From Microcoleus sp. FACHB-1515 (GTDB taxonomy: Bacteria; Cyanobacteriota; Cyanobacteriia; Elainellales; Elainellaceae): a stretch of 64,000 bases of DNA. Numbering within the stretch: the stretch's first letter is position 1; each line of letters opens with the position of its first letter. The notes beneath the pieces were generated by a model, which saw only the letters and a program-made list of their open reading frames with translations, made no database searches and had not been told where the DNA came from. A program made the position numbers and the translations under genes. Where the stretch lies: the NCBI RefSeq assembly GCF_014696105.1, contig NZ_JACJPO010000023.1:1-64000 (forward strand), written 5' to 3'. Of the stretch, positions 25,360-34,876 are shown in pieces.

Positions 25360-25951
25360 CCCAACGGCGCGATCGACAGCAACCGAGGCAGGCGCACTCG
25401 CTTGATTGGGCAAATGCGGCAACAGATGGAACAGTCGAACTTGTGCCGTAGTAGCGAAGCTGAATCGTTTCAACAGCCTGAGCGTTCCCGCTAGCAAGAA
25501 ACGAACCCGCTCCCGTTCCAAGAACGATCGATTTTGCGATCGAACCAGCGAACTGGAAAACGCTGAATTAAAGCTGGAACAACTTAGAAAAGAAAATCAT
25601 GGCATCTGCAATAAGAAACAACAAAACTGCAAGGAGAAATTCGTCCGGCACTGACCTGACCTGTCAAATCGGGCGTTTTTCCAATAAGCTATTTTGGGAA
25701 GATTGCGTCGATCGACAATCGAGCACTAGCCCTCAGGAACGCTGGCCTTGCTTAATTTCATTTCGATCGTGATTTTCAAGGATTACCAAAGTTCATCGAT
25801 CATTGCGATCCTTGAACTGTAAATTTGAGTTTTATATTATTCAAGGTTTCATATCAGTTTCATAGAAAAGATTTCTATGCTTAAACATGCTGTTTCGACA
25901 GAGGCTTCTAGTTAAAGTTTTTCAACTCTGGTGCGCCAAGCCTGACTTTTA
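25360..25951. other. Long gene-free stretch
   Basis: Short open frames exist, one coding for a lysine/glutamine-rich helix near 25555-25654, but none has a start, ribosome site or composition that convinces. No repeats or strong hairpins were noticed. With the fragmented frame that follows, it suggests a decayed locus. Confidence 0.4.
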
Positions 25952-26235
25952 ATGAAATTGCCCGTTCTTTTCGCTGGCTGGGCTGAATTATGGCTGCAAG
26001 CGCTATTAGGATTTATTCCAATCTTAGTGGCGGTTGCAAATGTTTTATCTAAGCCGACACAGCAGTAAATTGGCAGATTCTCGCTCGGCTTGGTGATGGC
26101 GATCGTGTGTTTCGCAATTGGCATCCAGCGAAAGTTCAGGCGATGCAGAAAGTGAGAATTGGGCTGATTGTCAACATTATCATCCTGACTTTTATTAAAA
26201 TTTCTTTAGATTTAGTTTTGCAATTCGATCGCTAA
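25952..26235 (+). pseudogene. Broken small membrane protein remnant
   Basis: MKLPVLFAGWAELWLQALL leads into GFIPILVAVANVLSKPTQQ and a TAA at 26066. The same frame continues IGRFSLGLVMAIVCFAIGIQ to a TGA at 26153, and a shifted frame then reads RIGLIVNIIILTFIKISLDL to 26235. Three hydrophobic helices interrupted by one stop and one frameshift look like a dead membrane-protein gene. Family unknown. Confidence 0.35.
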
Positions 26236-26290
26236 ATATCATATTATCTCACTCAGATGCGCTCTGAAACGCTCAATCTGTCGAGATAAA

Positions 26291-26815
26291 ATGAAGCAAT
26301 TTTTGTGTAGTTGTGTTGTGCTGGTAATCTTGCTGACTGCCTGTACAACCTCAGAACCGCCAGCCGATCCGATCGCTGATCTCAAACCAATTACCCTCGA
26401 TAGTACTGTCAAGATCGTTGCGGGGCAAACCGTTTATGTTCCTATTTATTCGCACATTTATACTTGGGAACGGAGCAGAACAATGGACTTAACGGCTACA
26501 CTCAGCGTTCGGAATACTGACCTGGCAAACCCTATCATTCTTACCGCTGTTAATTATTACGATAGCAACGGTAAGCTTGTTCGCAACTATTTAGAACAGC
26601 CCGCAGAGATTAGTCCAATGGCTTCAACCAGTTTTGTTGTTGATCAGGCAGATGCTAGTGGCGGTTCAGGAGCCGCTTTCATCGTTGAGTGGGTGACTGA
26701 AAAGCAAGTTTCCACGCCTGTTATTGAGGCAGTTATGATTAATGCGGCTGGCAACCAAGGCGTTTCTTTTGTTAGTCCTGGACGAGTCATCAAAAGTCAG
26801 GTCGATAATAACTGA
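26291..26815 (+). CDS. DUF3124 lipoprotein
   Basis: A 174-residue exported protein. The signal peptide ends in the lipobox LLTAC with Cys18 as the lipidation site. The mature part contains VAGQTVYVPIYSHIYTW, TATLSVRNTD and PIILTAVNYYDSNGKLVRNY, matching the DUF3124 family. It would sit on the periplasmic side of a membrane. It lies 97 bases upstream of the giant Yip1/esterase gene in the same direction and may be part of the same unit. Confidence 0.82.
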   Translation: MKQFLCSCVVLVILLTACTTSEPPADPIADLKPITLDSTVKIVAGQTVYVPIYSHIYTWERSRTMDLTATLSVRNTDLANPIILTAVNYYDSNGKLVRNYLEQPAEISPMASTSFVVDQADASGGSGAAFIVEWVTEKQVSTPVIEAVMINAAGNQGVSFVSPGRVIKSQVDNN

Positions 26816-26912
26816 ACCAGAGTAATAATAGCTAAACGGTAGTTTACTTCGATTAACTGCCATCATTTTGCTTATTCCATGAGGACACATTCAATCGGGA
26901 GATCTGCAAAAC

Positions 26913-29900
26913 GTGGCTGACTCAGCAGTGAATCAACTTGGCGATCGAATAGGTGATTTGTTCTCCTTAAATCAGGAAGCATTTCAAACGATTATTAGCT
27001 TGCCGCAGGGACGATCGATCGCGCTGCTCGTTGTTCTGCTGGCCGGATTGTCTGTGGCGATCGGGCAGAGCATTATTCTGTTTAGCAATCGAGTTCAGCC
27101 AGTCCGATTTGTTTTTAGCTTGCTATTAAACGCCGTTTTGTTTGTTTTTGGTTTTCTGTTTCTTGTCTTGAGTACCTGGCTGATCAGTTGGCTACCCGGA
27201 TTGGTGCATTTGTCGTGGCGCGATTTGGTCAGAGTGCTAGGACTGAGCTATGCGCCATTGCTGTTTAGCTTTTTGGGCGCGATGCCCTATCTGGGCGTAC
27301 CCATTTTGAACCTGCTGTCGGTTTGGCATTTGCTGGCGATGGTGACAGGCATCAGCGCGATCGCTCAAATTGGCGGGGCAAGTGCGTTTGTGCAGGTGGC
27401 AGTTGGCTGGCTGATGCTGAATCTGCTGGAAGGCACAATCGGAGCGCCAATCGCCCAGCTAGGACAGCGGCTCACTCGACGAGTCGCAGGTGTGGATCTG
27501 GTCAGGCAGCGATCGGAACTGGCAAAACAGGTGGAGGCAGATTTTGGCAGACACCTTTCATCGGTCGGAGCGGATCGATCGCCTCCAGCGGAAATTGCTT
27601 CAACGGCTACAGCGCCAACGCGATCGAGAACTGCCCAGCCTGCTAGCGCCGCTTTACAGAAGCCTGTTCAGGAAGCGGATACGATCGAAGTGCGATTAGA
27701 GCATTGGTTTCAGCGCATTCCTCAAATAATTCGACTGGGATTGATTTTGCTGGGAATGCTGCTGGTGTTTGGGCTGGTTGCCTTATTGCTGCGTCCGATT
27801 CGGCTCAGCCTGTTTGGATGGTATGAGAATTTGCCTCGGCTGGTGCGCTGGATTTTTGACCTGAGTTGGATTGGCGTTGTTTCGCTCATCTTTGCCGGAC
27901 TGCTGGCACCGCTAGAAACGCTGGGCTGGTGGGCGGGCTGGTACGGCGAGGAAGTCGATACGCACAGCGGCATGGCGACGGTGCGATCGAATGGCGAGTG
28001 CGATCGAGCCTCCCGCTATGTCATCTACCTGGATGGGGTCGGGCAGTCGGGAGAAGCCTACACACCGGATGTTGTCGATTTTTTAGAAGCGCTCCAGCCT
28101 GCTTTGCCGGAGGAGATGCCGCTGGTGCAAGGGCTGATGATGTATTCCGTCCGCAATCAGCCGCTCGTGGCCGATCGCCCGCTGGCCTGGGTTTGGCGAC
28201 TGGCGGATAAAATGCGCTGGGAAAATCCAATGGCGCTCTTGGGACTGGCGGTGAATATCCGCAATGCCTGGGTTGTTGCGATCTCCACCGACAAACGCTA
28301 TGGCCCGATCTACAACCGGGGAATTGCTCAAACGCTCTACCACAGCTTAATTGAACGTGGCTATCAACCCAAAGCGGGAACGCCAGTTACGCTGATTGGC
28401 TACAGCGGTGGCGGTCAAATGGCCGTTGCCGCCGCACCTTATCTGAAGCGGGCACTCGGAACAACGGTTGAAGTGATTTCGCTGGGCGGCGTCATGAGCG
28501 CCAATAATCCATTTCTGACGCTGGAGCATCTTTATCATCTGGTCGGTGACAAAGATGTCGTTGCCGCACTGGGACCAATTTTGTTTCCCGGACGGCGCAA
28601 GTGGTTCCCCTTGTCTTACTGGAATCGGGCGCGACGCAAAGGCAAAATTAGCGAGATTTCGCTAGGCGCAATGGGGCATCAGGTTCCGGGCGGAATCATG
28701 GACCCGAATGCGGTTTTGCCCAACGGTGAAACGCACTTGCAGCATACGATCGCCACCATTCTCTCGATCCTGCACGGTCAATTTCTCCTTACAACTCCGC
28801 CCCGCCCTCGACAAACCAGCAACTACGAAGTTTATCAGCAAGCCGACTTTAACCACTACACCGACTACCCGATCGACCAAACCGTCGATGCACGCTGGTA
28901 TCGTCCGATCGCGCCCTGGATGGGTCGCCTGATTCTGCCGCAGCATTCGGAACGGCGATTGGTGCGCGGCGTTTGGTTTGAAGTGCATCATGCGGCCAAG
29001 GGTTACGAATTTCTGGTCGGGCAGCGAGTCATGCTGCGCTGGGCGATCGACCCGATCGTGAAACAGCGCGTTCGAGCCGTCACCCGCGACGTTCACTTTA
29101 GCGTCGATGCTCAATACTCTAGCCAGTACGGAGGCACAATTCACCCCGATCGCCTCAATCACTGGCAGCAGGTTGATCCGCTCGAATCGCTGGCTGGCGC
29201 TCACCCGACTGATGATGTGATTGTCATGCTGGAAGGCGCGGTCAAAGTGGGGGATCAGCAAACCGCGCTCTACATCCACCATCAGCCGATCGAAATTACC
29301 GGACGCTATTACGGCTTGGTGCAGTTTGAAGCACCGATTGCGGGAACCGATTGCTTCCGAGTGCGGCACTTCAATTCATCCTCACGCCAATTCGACGGCG
29401 AGGTAGAAAGCGTGAGACTGCCGGAAGTCGTCATGTCTCCTGGCTACGGCAGTCAGCCTTCTACCGCACACCAAATCGAACAGTCACCGCTAAATGCAGC
29501 GGGATGGTACATCTACGGTGCGAAAGATCAAACGGGCTGCTTTGTCGTCCAGGCGATCGCGCCTCGATCGCTATTTCGCCTCCAGCCCGATCGCGTCGTG
29601 TTTGGTAGCAAAGCCTCCTACCGCTACATTCGCAAAGAATCTTGGGCGAATATCGTCGCCCAAAAAGGCAAAATTTCCTCGGTTCTGTGCGTCGGGCAGC
29701 GGCACGAGCAGATTCAAGCGGCGATCGACGAATGGCAAGTGGGCGATCGTGCCCTCCTGCTGCATGTTTATGGCGGCATTGGCGGCAACAAAAAAGAGCC
29801 TGCCGCTGCCACTCCACTTTTCTTTGGTCACTTCTCCTTTGGCATCGCGACTGTGATTCACGACCCGATCAGCGATGAGCGGCGATTCGACATTTCCTAC

Positions 29901-30581
29901 TATCAGGTGTACGCGCACAATACCGATGGCATCACATCAGGAACGCTGCACTGGTCGCGCTACATGGGCGATCGACAGTTCGGCTGGCTGGGTACTCGTC
30001 CGGTCTGCGACATTTTGATTAAGTTTGAGCCGTTCACGGGCAATTTTGATTTGAATGGAACACAGCGCTCGCCCCTCACCACAATGGTCAACCAGCTTGA
30101 AGCGATGACCGCTCGTTATCGGATTGGGGATGGTACGGGAGCAACTTACGTTGGGCCTGCAAATAACTGCGTTCAAGATTCTAATCAAGCTTTATTTGCC
30201 AGCATTCGATCGATTTCTGAGGCGATTGAAAATAATCAACCGCTGCTGCAATCCTGGCTGACCAGCAATCCCGATCAGGCGCACCGCTATCAGCAACTAC
30301 TGGCTGTGAAGAACAAGCTAAATGATCAATTGCAGCCGTTTGGTTCTCCCCGTGCCGACTGGGAAGCGAATGAATTTAATCTTGGAACGACGATGGAAGA
30401 TGATCCATTGCGAAATTTGTGGACGGGTTTGGGTAGTTGGCGAACGCTGCTGCCGCGCAAGGCGAGCGATACAATCGTTGAGGTTTTTCTCAAGCACGGT
30501 GCGTCCGTTTGGGTGTTGCGAACCAATCAGGTTGGAGGGCATGATCCGGATATCGAACCGATCGCACCCATGACGCTCTAA
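26913..30581 (+). CDS. 1222-residue membrane protein: Yip1-like domain, alpha/beta-hydrolase-like domain, unassigned C-terminus
   Basis: A GTG start follows GGGAG. Residues about 30-190 are a Yip1-like bundle of membrane helices. A polar Ser/Ala/Pro linker (about 195-260) leads to two more helices near 275-340. Next comes an esterase-like domain with RYVIYLDGVGQSGEAYTPDV and the nucleophile motif GYSGGG (Ser498). From about 640 the chain has beta-rich unassigned modules. The last 250 residues contain FFGHFSFGIATVI, GATYVGPANNCVQDSNQAL (Cys near 1086) and a helical tail, which could be a cysteine-hydrolase-like fold. Such a fusion is unusual. Lipid or envelope remodelling is a guess only. Confidence 0.7.
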   Translation: MADSAVNQLGDRIGDLFSLNQEAFQTIISLPQGRSIALLVVLLAGLSVAIGQSIILFSNRVQPVRFVFSLLLNAVLFVFGFLFLVLSTWLISWLPGLVHLSWRDLVRVLGLSYAPLLFSFLGAMPYLGVPILNLLSVWHLLAMVTGISAIAQIGGASAFVQVAVGWLMLNLLEGTIGAPIAQLGQRLTRRVAGVDLVRQRSELAKQVEADFGRHLSSVGADRSPPAEIASTATAPTRSRTAQPASAALQKPVQEADTIEVRLEHWFQRIPQIIRLGLILLGMLLVFGLVALLLRPIRLSLFGWYENLPRLVRWIFDLSWIGVVSLIFAGLLAPLETLGWWAGWYGEEVDTHSGMATVRSNGECDRASRYVIYLDGVGQSGEAYTPDVVDFLEALQPALPEEMPLVQGLMMYSVRNQPLVADRPLAWVWRLADKMRWENPMALLGLAVNIRNAWVVAISTDKRYGPIYNRGIAQTLYHSLIERGYQPKAGTPVTLIGYSGGGQMAVAAAPYLKRALGTTVEVISLGGVMSANNPFLTLEHLYHLVGDKDVVAALGPILFPGRRKWFPLSYWNRARRKGKISEISLGAMGHQVPGGIMDPNAVLPNGETHLQHTIATILSILHGQFLLTTPPRPRQTSNYEVYQQADFNHYTDYPIDQTVDARWYRPIAPWMGRLILPQHSERRLVRGVWFEVHHAAKGYEFLVGQRVMLRWAIDPIVKQRVRAVTRDVHFSVDAQYSSQYGGTIHPDRLNHWQQVDPLESLAGAHPTDDVIVMLEGAVKVGDQQTALYIHHQPIEITGRYYGLVQFEAPIAGTDCFRVRHFNSSSRQFDGEVESVRLPEVVMSPGYGSQPSTAHQIEQSPLNAAGWYIYGAKDQTGCFVVQAIAPRSLFRLQPDRVVFGSKASYRYIRKESWANIVAQKGKISSVLCVGQRHEQIQAAIDEWQVGDRALLLHVYGGIGGNKKEPAAATPLFFGHFSFGIATVIHDPISDERRFDISYYQVYAHNTDGITSGTLHWSRYMGDRQFGWLGTRPVCDILIKFEPFTGNFDLNGTQRSPLTTMVNQLEAMTARYRIGDGTGATYVGPANNCVQDSNQALFASIRSISEAIENNQPLLQSWLTSNPDQAHRYQQLLAVKNKLNDQLQPFGSPRADWEANEFNLGTTMEDDPLRNLWTGLGSWRTLLPRKASDTIVEVFLKHGASVWVLRTNQVGGHDPDIEPIAPMTL

Positions 30582-31040
30582 ATAGGCAGAACTGACGATG
30601 CTGCACTACATTCGATCGACGCCGCGTACTCCTGACGACTAAAAAAGCTGACCTTTCTTAGAATTGAATTAGCCCTTGGAACCAAGTTCCACTGTCGCGC
30701 AATCTAGTATTACAGGAAGAGGAAATTACCAGGGCATCAAACACTCCAATATCACAAGTTCCAGTCACACTAATCACCTGCAATCCGCTCGCAGAAGATG
30801 CAAAACTTTCGACACGACCCTGCACAACGAAGCTGTATTGGAGATTCTTTCATTTTTTAGAAAATCTTCTGAATTTTCGTTCAAACAATGCAAAGATTGC
30901 GACAAATCACATTGAATTTTGATCTTTTTATTAACCTTGTTCATATGAGTTTCATATCTTCTTGTTCTACTTTAAATGCTGAATAACTTCAGCCGTACTT
31001 CGATCGATTCTTGCCTCGATCGTTTGGAGAATGATTCAGT
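30582..31040. other. Gene-free stretch
   Basis: An open frame at 30676-30915 has polar, low-complexity composition and no ribosome site and is probably noncoding. No repeats or strong hairpins were noticed. The upstream region of the SDR pseudogene is AT-rich (TTTATTAACCTTGTTCATATG near 30930) and may hold its former promoter. Confidence 0.4.
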
Positions 31041-31480
31041 ATGAATGGACTAGCTGGAAAAACTGCTTTGGTTACAGGAGCAAATTCAGAAACTGGACAG
31101 GCGATCGCCGTTCGTCTTGCGCGAGAAGGCTGCAACGTTGTGATTAATTACGGTAGAAAAATTGAGGAAGGAAAGTATACTGAAAAGCTTGTTCTGCAAG
31201 CAGCAGATGAAGCGGGAAATAGCGTTCAAACTTTGCTAGTGCAGGGCGATATTTCAAAAGAGGATGATATCGTTCGGATGGTGAACATTGCGATCGAAAG
31301 ATTTGGCAGCCTAGATGTTCTGGTGGAACAGCGTCGAAATTCATTTTGCATTTCCTTCGCATAAAATTTCAACTGACAAATTTGATCCAATACTCAATAA
31401 TGTCAATCTTTGCAATGGCCTTCCAAAGCAATTTGGCTGCTGCGATTGTTCACAGGCGCTAGTTTCTTTTACACAGGTGC
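31041..31480 (+). pseudogene. SDR-family (glucose 1-dehydrogenase-like) pseudogene, frameshifted and truncated
   Basis: The first 97 codons are a normal SDR N-terminus: GKTALVTGANSETGQAIAVRL, QGDISKEDDIVRMV and FGSLDVLV. The family's NNAG motif should follow, but here the frame changes. From about 31335 a shifted frame reads EIHFAFPSHKISTDKFDPIL, then VNLC and CSQALVSFTQV, which is exactly the next SDR segment. The Ser-Tyr-Lys catalytic region and the C-terminus are missing. A small deletion inside NNAG plus loss of the 3' half explains it. Intact homologues in other cyanobacteria are often beside glucosidase genes. Confidence 0.85.
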
Positions 31481-31592
31481 ATTGATGATTGCGCTTCCTT
31501 GGCAGACTGGTAGTCGCGTATCTTTTGAGCTTTACTAGTTCACAGCCCAATCGATTCAGTAGATCGAGCATTCAAACTAATAGGAGACGGGC

Positions 31593-34343
31593 ATGACCGC
31601 AGAAGAACAACGGCTTGAACAGAATCGTACTGGTAAAGCGGACTGGTATAAGTGGGGACCGTATCTGAGCGAACGCCAGTGGGGAACGGTGCGCGAAGAC
31701 TACAGTTCAGATGGCAATGCATGGAGTTACTTTCCACACGATCATGCTCGATCGCGCGCTTACCGATGGGGCGAAGATGGGCTTGGCGGCATCACCGACA
31801 ATCACAACTTACTGTGCTTTGCGATCGCCCTTTGGAACGGTCAAGATCCAATCTTGAAAGAGCGCTTGTTTGGATTGACCAACAGTGAAGGCAATCACGG
31901 CGAAGATGTCAAAGAGTATTACTTCTATCTCGACAGTACGCCAACCCATTCATATATGAAGTATCTCTACAAATATCCGCAAACGACATTTCCCTATGTG
32001 GATTTAGTGGAGACAAATCGCGATCGCAGTCGCTATGAATTGGAATATGAACTGCTAGATACAGGCATCTTTGATGACGATCGCTACTTTGATGTATTTG
32101 TCGAATATGCCAAGGCAGATACCGAAGATGTTTTGATTCAAATCAGCATTGCTAATCGAGGTGCAGAAGCGGCTCCAATTCATTTGCTGCCGACGCTGTG
32201 GTTTCGCAACACTTGGTCTTGGTCTGTGGGTGGTGCCAAGCCGACTTTGACAAAGATTGATGGAACGGGAAATAGTGTCGTTCATGCTCACATTACTGAC
32301 ACTTTGCTGGATCAATACATTAAAGACTACTATTTCTATTGCGATGGCGTAGCTCCACTGCTGTTCACCGAAAATGAAACGAACAATCAGCGGTTGTTTA
32401 ACAGCCCTAGCGCCAGTCCCTATGTGAAAGATGGCATCAATAACTATGTTGTGCAGGGACAGCAGGAAGCCGTGAATCCGAGCAATGTGGGAACCAAAGT
32501 TTCCCCACATTATCAACTGATGATTGAGGCGGGCGAAACAAAGGTGCTGCGCTTTCGCCTGTCGAAATATACTCCCGCTCAAGTAGGAGAACCCTTTGGC
32601 ATTTATTTTGAACAACAGTTTGCGGCTCGCTTGAAAGAAGCAGATGAATTTTATGCAGCCGTCACTCCACCCGCGGTGTTGGCCGATCGCGATCGTGCGA
32701 ATGTCATGCGACAAGCGTTGGCGGGAATGATGTGGACAAAGCAGTATTTCTACTACGACGTGGATCAATGGCTGCGCGAGCGCAATGTGACACCTTGGAC
32801 GCAGCCGAACGATCGCAAGCATGTCCGCAACAGCGATTGGTTTCACATGCACAATGACGACATTGTTTCAATGCCGGACAAGTGGGAATATCCCTGGTAT
32901 GCGGCTTGGGATCTCGCCTTTCACGTGATTCCAATTAGTCTAATTGATCCGGATTTCGCCAAAGATCAATTGATGCTGATGCTGCGCGAAGATTATTTGC
33001 ATCCCAACGGTCAAATTCCCGCTTATGAATGGAATTTTGGCGATGTAAATCCGCCCGTTCATGCGTTTGCCACTTGGGAAATTTATACACGCGATCGCGA
33101 ACGCAACAGCGGCGTCGGCGACCTGAACTTTCTCAAATATGCCTTCTCAAAGCTGCTGATTAACTTTACCTGGTGGGTGAATCGCAAAGACGAAAATGGC
33201 AACAATTTATTTCAAGGAGGATTCTTAGGACTTGACAACATCAGCGTGTTCGATCGCAGTTCTCCTTTACCGACAGGTGGACATCTTGAACAGGCAGACG
33301 GCACAGCCTGGATGGTGTTTTTCAGCCAGCGAATGTTTCAAATTGCGATCGAATTGGCTCTACATGATCCGCTTTATGAAGACCTGGCGATCAAGTTCTT
33401 TGAGCATACGATGTGGATTACGGGCGCGATGGATCGAATTGGCGAATGTCATGATGAATTGTGGGACGAAGAAGATGGTTTCTTCTACGATGTACTGCAA
33501 CTTCCGGGTGGCAATTCGACGCGATTGAAGGTGCGATCGCTCGTGGGTTTGTTGTCTTTGATGGCCGTTGCGGTTTTTCCAAGAGAAGCATTTGAAAAGC
33601 TGCCGCGCCTGAGAGAACGAGCGCAAACGTTCATCATGCGTCATCCAGAACTAACGCAAAATATTCACCTGCCTATTCAACCTGGTGAACGCAACCGCCT
33701 GATGCTTTCGATTTTGAATGAAGACAAATTGCGTCGCGTTTTGACTTATATGCTAGATGAATCGGAATTCCTAAGTGATTACGGCATTCGATCGCTCTCT
33801 CGCTATCACTTGGAAAATCCCTACTGCTATTATCACAATGGCATCGAGTTTAAGGTTGGCTATGTTCCAGGCGATTCCAATTCAGGCATGTTCGGCGGCA
33901 ACTCGAATTGGCGCGGTCCAATTTGGATGCCTGTGAATCTTTTGCTGTTGCGATCGCTGCTGCAACTTTATAGCTACTACGGCGATGCTTTCACGATTGA
34001 ATATCCAACCAGATCGGGAAATCGTCTCACGCTGTTTGAAATTACTGAGCAAATCAGCGAACGAATTGTCAGCATTTTTCTCAAGGATGAAACGGGTCGC
34101 CGTCCGCTTTATGGGGGGGCTGAAAAGTTTCAAACAGATCCGCACTGGCGCGATCTGATTTTGTTCTATGAATACTTCAATGGTGATAATGGCGCGGGCG
34201 TTGGAGCCAGCCATCAAACCGGATGGACAGGCTGCATCGCTCGGATCATTCAAGCATTAGGCTACTTCACGCCAGAAACCGTGCTGGATACAATCGCACC
34301 TGGAGAACTTGCCAAGTACCGGGTTGGAGGACACTATGAGTAA
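31593..34343 (+). CDS. GH63-type glucosidase (MGH1-like)
   Basis: A 916-residue protein with the family's N-terminal WGPYLSERQWGTVREDYS and YRWGEDGLGGITDN, then a central (alpha/alpha)6 region with KWEYPWYAAWDLAFHVIPI and NGQIPAYEWNFGDVNPPVHA. Late blocks are SNSGMFGGNSNWRGPIWMPVN and GASHQTGWTG. These match bacterial glycoside hydrolase family 63 glucosidase/mannosylglycerate-hydrolase relatives. TAGGAGACGGGC gives a good start. No signal peptide is seen, so it is cytoplasmic. A role with compatible-solute or glucoside turnover is inferred. The adjoining SDR partner is broken. Confidence 0.88.
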   Translation: MTAEEQRLEQNRTGKADWYKWGPYLSERQWGTVREDYSSDGNAWSYFPHDHARSRAYRWGEDGLGGITDNHNLLCFAIALWNGQDPILKERLFGLTNSEGNHGEDVKEYYFYLDSTPTHSYMKYLYKYPQTTFPYVDLVETNRDRSRYELEYELLDTGIFDDDRYFDVFVEYAKADTEDVLIQISIANRGAEAAPIHLLPTLWFRNTWSWSVGGAKPTLTKIDGTGNSVVHAHITDTLLDQYIKDYYFYCDGVAPLLFTENETNNQRLFNSPSASPYVKDGINNYVVQGQQEAVNPSNVGTKVSPHYQLMIEAGETKVLRFRLSKYTPAQVGEPFGIYFEQQFAARLKEADEFYAAVTPPAVLADRDRANVMRQALAGMMWTKQYFYYDVDQWLRERNVTPWTQPNDRKHVRNSDWFHMHNDDIVSMPDKWEYPWYAAWDLAFHVIPISLIDPDFAKDQLMLMLREDYLHPNGQIPAYEWNFGDVNPPVHAFATWEIYTRDRERNSGVGDLNFLKYAFSKLLINFTWWVNRKDENGNNLFQGGFLGLDNISVFDRSSPLPTGGHLEQADGTAWMVFFSQRMFQIAIELALHDPLYEDLAIKFFEHTMWITGAMDRIGECHDELWDEEDGFFYDVLQLPGGNSTRLKVRSLVGLLSLMAVAVFPREAFEKLPRLRERAQTFIMRHPELTQNIHLPIQPGERNRLMLSILNEDKLRRVLTYMLDESEFLSDYGIRSLSRYHLENPYCYYHNGIEFKVGYVPGDSNSGMFGGNSNWRGPIWMPVNLLLLRSLLQLYSYYGDAFTIEYPTRSGNRLTLFEITEQISERIVSIFLKDETGRRPLYGGAEKFQTDPHWRDLILFYEYFNGDNGAGVGASHQTGWTGCIARIIQALGYFTPETVLDTIAPGELAKYRVGGHYE

Positions 34344-34345
34344 AT

Positions 34346-34552
34346 ATGAATGAAATGGTGCAATCTGTCCTGTTTGCTCGTGCTCGGTTGTCGGTTATTA
34401 AAACTAATCCGATCGCGATGCAATTTGGCATGATTCACACGGGCGATCGCATTTAGGAAACGCCGCTCATCAGCCAGCTTAACGTTGACGACCTTGTTGA
34501 TGCTTTAGACGATTGGCTTGACCATGATCCGGATTTTGCCCGACGTATTTAG
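34346..34552 (+). pseudogene. Short frame interrupted by one in-frame stop
   Basis: MNEMVQSVLFARARLSVIKT continues to a TAG at 34454. The same frame then reads ETPLISQLNVDDLVDALDDW and LDHDPDFARRI to a second TAG. The second half is distinctly protein-like (acidic helix). It may be a small broken gene just behind the glucosidase. Family unknown. Confidence 0.3.
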
Positions 34553-34876
34553 AACTAGAGTCGGCGGCTTCAGCGACTTGTGCGATCGCACTACGGACAA
34601 GTTCAGTCATTGAATATTGAATGCTGATATTAGATGATTCCGCTGAAGTATTGTGTATTTTTCTACGCTTCAGCTTTTTGTTTTGAGCAAAATAGTTTAT
34701 GCTGCCAGTGAGTCATGTCAGACCCGAAATGATGAAAACTTCAGCGTTTCGATCCGTTTTTCAAGGAAAGAAATAGCCTTTAGATCTGATGTTCGCTTGT
34801 TTGATTCGCGCCGAAAGGGAACCTGCATAAACTTTATTTTCCAGTCAAGTAAAGGCTGATCAGGGAAAGGTGCTTC
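34553..34876. other. Gene-free leader of the response regulator gene
   Basis: AT-rich, with CTTCAGCTTTTTGTTTTGAG near 34670 and no convincing frame on either strand. It must contain the promoter of the REC-wHTH-Hpt gene, but no box could be assigned. Confidence 0.4.

Noticed and set aside
28662-29369. Minus-strand frame of 235 codons
   Set aside because: It is antisense to the giant membrane protein gene and has no recognisable domain or start signal.
30676-30915. Plus-strand frame of 79 codons
   Set aside because: Polar low-complexity composition, no ribosome site, no family resemblance.
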